From Phocaeicola_A sp045545095 (GTDB lineage: Bacteria; Bacteroidota; Bacteroidia; Bacteroidales; Bacteroidaceae): a stretch of DNA of 64,000 nt. This document shows positions 59,919 to 64,000 of the stretch, piece by piece. The notes below the pieces were generated by a model. The model did no database searches, was not told the DNA's origin, and worked only from the letters and a program-made list of their open reading frames with translations. The stretch lies in assembly GCA_045545095.1 (NCBI GenBank), contig JAZQAG010000033.1, positions 151,783 to 215,782 on the forward strand. Reading direction: 5' to 3'. How positions within the stretch are numbered: position 1 is the first letter of the stretch; every line of letters begins with the position of its first letter. Position numbers and translations under genes: made by a program.

Positions 59919-62900
59919 ATGCTTATGAAACTTAGAAATTTACTAGTTTTGGGTGCGTTGCTACTTGCTGGTAGCGCATCGGCAGCGATTCAGGAGAGAC
60001 AGAAACCTGCTCTTCCCGAACCAATTGATGCTTTTACAGATGGTGTGACATCTATGTACATGTACAATGTAGGAGCTGAGAGATTCTTCTGTGGTGGTAA
60101 CTCTTGGGGTACTCAGACAAGTATCGGTGACGAGGGTTATCGTGTGTATTTTGAGCAATTTGTTGTAGATGCCGCAACCGGATGGGACGGTACTACAGTT
60201 ATTTTCAAGGACTCTTGCTTGGCAAAGTCAGGTGCTATCCACACTGTATTCTTTGACAATGTGAATGGTGGTTGCTTCGTTGATAAGGGGTCACAGGCCA
60301 ATTACTATTGGAAGTTGCAGAAGAATGCTGACAACGCTTACTACCGTCTGTCTATGGCTGAGAACAATCCTGACTATCAGGCTTGGCAGGTAGATGCTCA
60401 TCCTAACACATTCTGGGGATGGGATGCAGCCAATGGTACTGTAGTTTCTTCTTTCTTGGATCCTAGCCTCGACGGTATTCATGTTGATTGGGGATTCTGC
60501 ACTGTAGCTGCTTACGATGCTTACAAGGTGACAATTGGTGTTTATAATACTGCTCAGGAATTGAAGGCGCAGATTGAAGCTGCTGCTGCTGAGGGTATTG
60601 ACGTAGCCGCTTGGGAAGCTGTTTACAACAATACAGCTGCTACAACAGAAGAGTTGGAAGCTGCTATTGCTGGTGCAAAAGATGCTTTGGCTAAGGTTGA
60701 AGAGTTGAAGGTTGATCCTCTGAACCCTGTGAGCAAGACTTCAGCAATCACCAACCCCAGCTACGATGCTAACGATAACACTGGTTGGAGTGGTACAACT
60801 CCTGGTTTCCAGAGTTATACCGATGCTGAGCATTACAACAAGACATTTGATTCTTGGCAGTTGGTTACCGGTCTTCCCAATGGTCTTTATAAACTGACTG
60901 TTCAGGGATTCTATCGTCCTTCAACTGCTGATGCTACCGGTGCTGTGTTCTATGCAGCCAATGGTACTGACAGTTTGACTGTTAATGTTCCCGATATCAA
61001 CTCTGCTACCACTTTGGCCTCTAAGCCTAACAATATGCAGTCTGCTGAGCAGGCATTTGTTGATGGCCACTACGGTGTGGAACTTTATTTCGTTGTTGTT
61101 AACAATCAGGCCCGTATCGGAGTTGCGTTGCCCAAGACTACTGGTGGCACAGACTGGGTTATCTGGGATAACTGGGGGTTGACATACTACGGTAACAAGG
61201 GTGAGGCTACTTACACTGGCGCCGTTACTGGTTTGGTGAATGCTGCTTTGGCTAAGTTCGATGGCCGCGAAGCTGAAGTGACAGTTGGAACTATTGATAC
61301 TTACAAGGCTACTTTGAACGGTTTGACCGCTTCTGATTTGGCTGGTGTTAATGCCGCTATTGCTACTATCGAAGAGGCTGCTGCTGCTGTTCAGACTAAC
61401 ATCGACGGATGGGTGAAGTATAATGAAGAAATCGAAAGAGGTAATAAAGTTCGTACTGAAAGTTCATATGGTCCAAGTACCCAGATGAATACAATGTCTG
61501 CTTATGTGGCTCGTACCGCTCCTGCCATTTTGAGAGCTAAAGCTCTCTCTACTGAAGAGCTGTTGGCCGAAGTTGCCAAGTTGACTGAGTTGATTGAAGA
61601 TGCTATCCGTAACTCATTGGTTGTAGATTCTGACGTTACTGACATGTTCTTGGTAAATGCCAAGTTCGAAGATACTACTGACGGCAAGAATGATGGCCGC
61701 GGTTGGGAAGGTGGCTGGACAGATGTCAATGGTCCTGAAAACAATAAGGTAATGGAACTTTATGCAGGTTGGGATTCTGCTACTAATCCTGACTGGGATG
61801 TTTACCAGATTGTAAAGAAAGCTCCTATCGGTTTGTATGAGGTTTCTTTGAACGGATTCTACCGTGCTGGTGACAATGCTGATGCTTACGCTGCTTATGA
61901 GGCTGCTATTGCTGCCGGACAAGAACCCGTTTCACATACATCTGTATATGTAAACAACAATTCTTCTCCTTTCAAGAATATCTACTCTGAACCGGTTAAA
62001 TGTGGTGAGTTGTATTCTACTACTGAGATTTATGGTCCTACTCCTTGGTTGCCGGTTGCTGGTGACTCTACCGGTTATTGGTATCCCAATGGTATGTACG
62101 ATGCTGGTGTGGCATTCTCTAATGGTATGTACAAGAGCTCAGCTCACGGTATCGTTTATCAGGAAGGTCAAGACCTCCGTCTCGGTGTGAAGGCTAAAGG
62201 TATGATCAAACGTGAGTGGGCTATCTTTGACAACTTCCAGATGATCTATCGTGGTAAGCAGGCTGTTTATGTAAAGCCTCACTTGGAGGAAGCTATTGTT
62301 GTAGGTAAGGCCACATTGGCAAAGGGTATGGATAAGGATACCAAGGTGTTGGTTGAGACTGCTGTTGCCAATGGTGAGGCTGCGCTCTCAAGCGAAGAAG
62401 ACGATGTGGTATTCGATGCTTTGGTTGCTCTTTATGCTGCCAACGACTCTGTAGAGGCTTCTGCCGATCTCTTTGATGCATTGCTCGATGCCGCTACTGA
62501 AATCGAAACTGCTATCATGCAGTATGGTGACGAGGCAGGTGCTGCTGCCCTTGGCGCTGCTCAGGATTTGATGCTTGCAATCATGGATGGTGTTCAGAAC
62601 AGTACACTGACCAAGGCTGAGGCTGCTGACCTCTTGGCTCAGAAAGATCCTACCATCATGGCATTGGTATTTGGCGAAGGTCCTTACACTGACGACAATC
62701 CGAAGGATTTGACTATCCTCCTCAGCACTCCGAGCTTCGAGGACGAGACAGGTGCCGGTTCTACTGCCGGATGGACTGGTGCAAACGGTGCTACTGGAAG
62801 CTATGCTTACGAATATTATCAGAAGACATTCGACCTCTATCAGGAACTGACCGGTCTGAAGAACGGTACTTACCACCTGACAGCTTCTGCTTTCGAGCGT

Positions 62901-63470
62901 CAAGGCTCTTCTTTGAATGACTATGACACTTACAAGGTGAACCCCGACACTGCTTCTACATTCATCTATGGTGTATCTGGTGGTGTGACTTATCAGAAAC
63001 CTGTTGCCCGTTTGGCTTCTTCTGCTATTTTGGGCAATGCTTTGGGCTTGGAAGGTCTGGCTAGAGTTGATACATTGAAGGATGTAGAGGTTGGCGCTGA
63101 CAGCATCTACTATGTACCTAACACTATGGAAACTGGTGCAACCTTCTTCAATGACTACGAAGCATACGGTTGCGATGTATGGATTGAGGTTACTGACGGT
63201 ACACTCCGCATCGGTATGAAGAAGGAGGCTTATGTTGATCTTGACTGGGTGATGATGGATAACTTCCAGCTCTTCTACCACGGTACAGAGTCTGCTTACA
63301 AGCCCAGTTCTATCGGTGAGGTTGTTCTCGGAACCAATGCCAATGTAGTGAAGTCTGAAATCTTCTCTATCAGCGGTGCCCGCATGAACAAACTGCAGAA
63401 GGGTATCAACCTCGTTCGCCGCACACATGCTGATGGACAGGTGACTATGCAGAAACTCTATGTGAAATAA
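59919..63470 (+). CDS. Large secreted modular protein with three repeated beta-sandwich-like domains and T9SS-like tail
   Basis: The 1183-residue protein starts with a signal peptide (KLRNLLVLGALLLAGSASAA); ATG 59919 or 59925. After an N-terminal domain (about 40-205) come three diverged copies of a galactose-binding-like domain at about 279-424, 578-778 and 936-1121. Each opens NPSYD/NAKFEDT/TPSFEDE, has a GLYKLTVQGFYR-type strand and closes with WDNWGLTYYG, FDNFQMIYRG or MDNFQLFYHG. Ala/Glu-rich helical linkers resembling FIVAR modules separate them. The last about 55 residues (VKSEIFSISGARMNKLQKG to MQKLYVK) resemble a type IX secretion sorting tail. No catalytic motif was seen; a surface adhesin or carbohydrate-binding protein is likely. 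Confidence 0.75.
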   Translation: MLMKLRNLLVLGALLLAGSASAAIQERQKPALPEPIDAFTDGVTSMYMYNVGAERFFCGGNSWGTQTSIGDEGYRVYFEQFVVDAATGWDGTTVIFKDSCLAKSGAIHTVFFDNVNGGCFVDKGSQANYYWKLQKNADNAYYRLSMAENNPDYQAWQVDAHPNTFWGWDAANGTVVSSFLDPSLDGIHVDWGFCTVAAYDAYKVTIGVYNTAQELKAQIEAAAAEGIDVAAWEAVYNNTAATTEELEAAIAGAKDALAKVEELKVDPLNPVSKTSAITNPSYDANDNTGWSGTTPGFQSYTDAEHYNKTFDSWQLVTGLPNGLYKLTVQGFYRPSTADATGAVFYAANGTDSLTVNVPDINSATTLASKPNNMQSAEQAFVDGHYGVELYFVVVNNQARIGVALPKTTGGTDWVIWDNWGLTYYGNKGEATYTGAVTGLVNAALAKFDGREAEVTVGTIDTYKATLNGLTASDLAGVNAAIATIEEAAAAVQTNIDGWVKYNEEIERGNKVRTESSYGPSTQMNTMSAYVARTAPAILRAKALSTEELLAEVAKLTELIEDAIRNSLVVDSDVTDMFLVNAKFEDTTDGKNDGRGWEGGWTDVNGPENNKVMELYAGWDSATNPDWDVYQIVKKAPIGLYEVSLNGFYRAGDNADAYAAYEAAIAAGQEPVSHTSVYVNNNSSPFKNIYSEPVKCGELYSTTEIYGPTPWLPVAGDSTGYWYPNGMYDAGVAFSNGMYKSSAHGIVYQEGQDLRLGVKAKGMIKREWAIFDNFQMIYRGKQAVYVKPHLEEAIVVGKATLAKGMDKDTKVLVETAVANGEAALSSEEDDVVFDALVALYAANDSVEASADLFDALLDAATEIETAIMQYGDEAGAAALGAAQDLMLAIMDGVQNSTLTKAEAADLLAQKDPTIMALVFGEGPYTDDNPKDLTILLSTPSFEDETGAGSTAGWTGANGATGSYAYEYYQKTFDLYQELTGLKNGTYHLTASAFERQGSSLNDYDTYKVNPDTASTFIYGVSGGVTYQKPVARLASSAILGNALGLEGLARVDTLKDVEVGADSIYYVPNTMETGATFFNDYEAYGCDVWIEVTDGTLRIGMKKEAYVDLDWVMMDNFQLFYHGTESAYKPSSIGEVVLGTNANVVKSEIFSISGARMNKLQKGINLVRRTHADGQVTMQKLYVK

Positions 63471-63522
63471 GAAGTTCCCTCGGACATGACGACAGAATTG
63501 TCTGAAGAATAATAACCAAAGA

Positions 63523-63561
63523 GAAGGGACCGGAGGCGGAAAACGCCGTCTCCGGCTTCCT
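63523..63561 (+). terminator. Hairpin after the 1183-residue protein gene
   Basis: CCGGAG (63530-63535) pairs with CTCCGG (63550-63555), with an inner GCG/CGC around GAAAA and flanking GAAG/CTTC. A weak T-rich stretch (CCTTGTC) follows. Confidence 0.55.
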
Positions 63562-63760
63562 TGTCTTAAAAACCTTGAAAATACAAACACCTATGTAATC
63601 TGGCCGATATGATGAAAACTTCTTCTTCAAGAACTTTTGCTGTACAGATGACCGGCTGCCTATAGTGCAGCGGCAAGCGAAGACCGCTACTATTGCCCCT
63701 CCTCTCCGGAGAATGACACAGGCAATGATAGCAGTCTTATGTAGTTTTTGGATGAAGGGA
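63562..63760. other. Gene-free spacer
   Basis: About 200 bp with no supported gene, promoter or hairpin. It leads directly into the heptad array at the window end. Confidence 0.5.
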
Positions 63761-64000
63761 TGAGCGGATGAACGGTGAACGGTGAGCGGTGAGCGGATGA
63801 ACGGTGAACGGTGAGCGGTGAGCGGTGAGCGGATGAACGGTGAACGGTGAGCGGTGAGCGGTGAGCGGATGAACGGTGAACGGTGAGCGGTGAGCGGTGA
63901 GCGGTGAGCGGATGAACGGTGAACGGTGAGCGGTGAGCGGTGAGCGGTGAGCGGATGAACGGTGAACGGTGAGCGGTGAGCGGATGAACGGTGAACGGTG
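63761..64000. repeat. Higher-order heptad array (TGAGCGG/TGAACGG), continues past the window
   Basis: After a first TGAGCGG the array consists of super-units: A, two TGAACGG, then n copies of TGAGCGG. In order n is 2, 3, 3, 4, 4 and 2, giving super-unit lengths of 29, 36, 36, 43, 43 and 29 bp, followed by a partial unit cut by the window end. Heptads are perfect throughout. No stop-free coding role is evident. Confidence 0.9.

Noticed and set aside
62388..63590. 400-codon minus-strand frame
   Set aside because: Fully antisense to the 1183-residue protein gene, whose signal peptide and repeated domains are convincing.
63761..64000. CRISPR array at the window end
   Set aside because: Repeat units are heptads grouped into 29-43 bp super-units with no unique spacers, and no cas gene is nearby.

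Overview
The window is a chromosomal segment of a member of the Bacteroidales (Bacteroides/Prevotella-type). The evidence is the family resemblance of EF-Tu, RpoB, RpoA and S7; the fused gamma-alpha subunit of a 2-oxoacid:ferredoxin oxidoreductase; a DUF3467 gene beside rpsL; a CarboxypepD_reg-like outer-membrane barrel protein; many secreted glycoside hydrolases; a C-terminal tail of the type IX secretion kind; mostly absent Shine-Dalgarno sequences; and several promoters of the Bacteroides form TTTG-N19/20-TAnnTTTG. I see no phage, transposase or CRISPR array. All assignments come from reading translated motifs, with no database search.

Layout. (1) 1-14075: 3' end of a xerC-like recombinase gene, hpf, a tRNA block (Thr-Tyr-Gly-Thr), tuf, tRNA-Trp, secE, nusG, rplK-rplA-rplJ-rplL, rpoB-rpoC, closed by a strong terminator. 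(2) 14076-35733: about 21.7 kb unrelated to translation. It holds three consecutive genes for secreted proteins (a LacZ-like GH2, a LamG plus beta-propeller protein, a DUF362 protein), a membrane-protein/XRE regulator pair, a thioredoxin-fold lipoprotein, dnaG, a ribokinase with a sugar permease, a MATE exporter, korAB, a GH30 enzyme and an outer-membrane barrel protein. (3) 35734-54816: DUF3467, rpsL-rpsG-fusA, and the complete S10-spc-alpha ribosomal cluster from rpsJ to rplQ, including secY, map, infA, rpmJ and rpoA, ending in a terminator. (4) 54817-64000: metY, a tandem double GH43 enzyme and a 1183-residue modular secreted protein. They are separated by unusually long spacers filled with degenerate short-period repeats.

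How the genes work together. Regions 1 and 3 are the transcription/translation core: elongation factors, RNA polymerase beta, beta' and alpha, and most ribosomal proteins, with hairpins at several operon joints (rplL/rpoB, rpoB/rpoC, fusA/rpsJ, rpsK/rpsD) that could adjust expression between genes. Region 2 interrupts the usual run of rpoBC into the str operon. Its glycan genes and those of region 4 fit a gut or oral polysaccharide degrader with anaerobic, ferredoxin-linked central metabolism.

The most unusual content is non-coding. At least six different short-period repeat types lie in the spacers: 7 bp (window end, 59297-59470, 54826-54905), 8 bp (an inverted pair between rpoB and rpoC), 9 bp (both sides of metY), and 21, 22 and 23 bp arrays, two of which have palindromic cores. 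There is also a 127-bp MITE-like element with nested inverted repeats and a separate family of terminator-like inverted repeats present at least twice.
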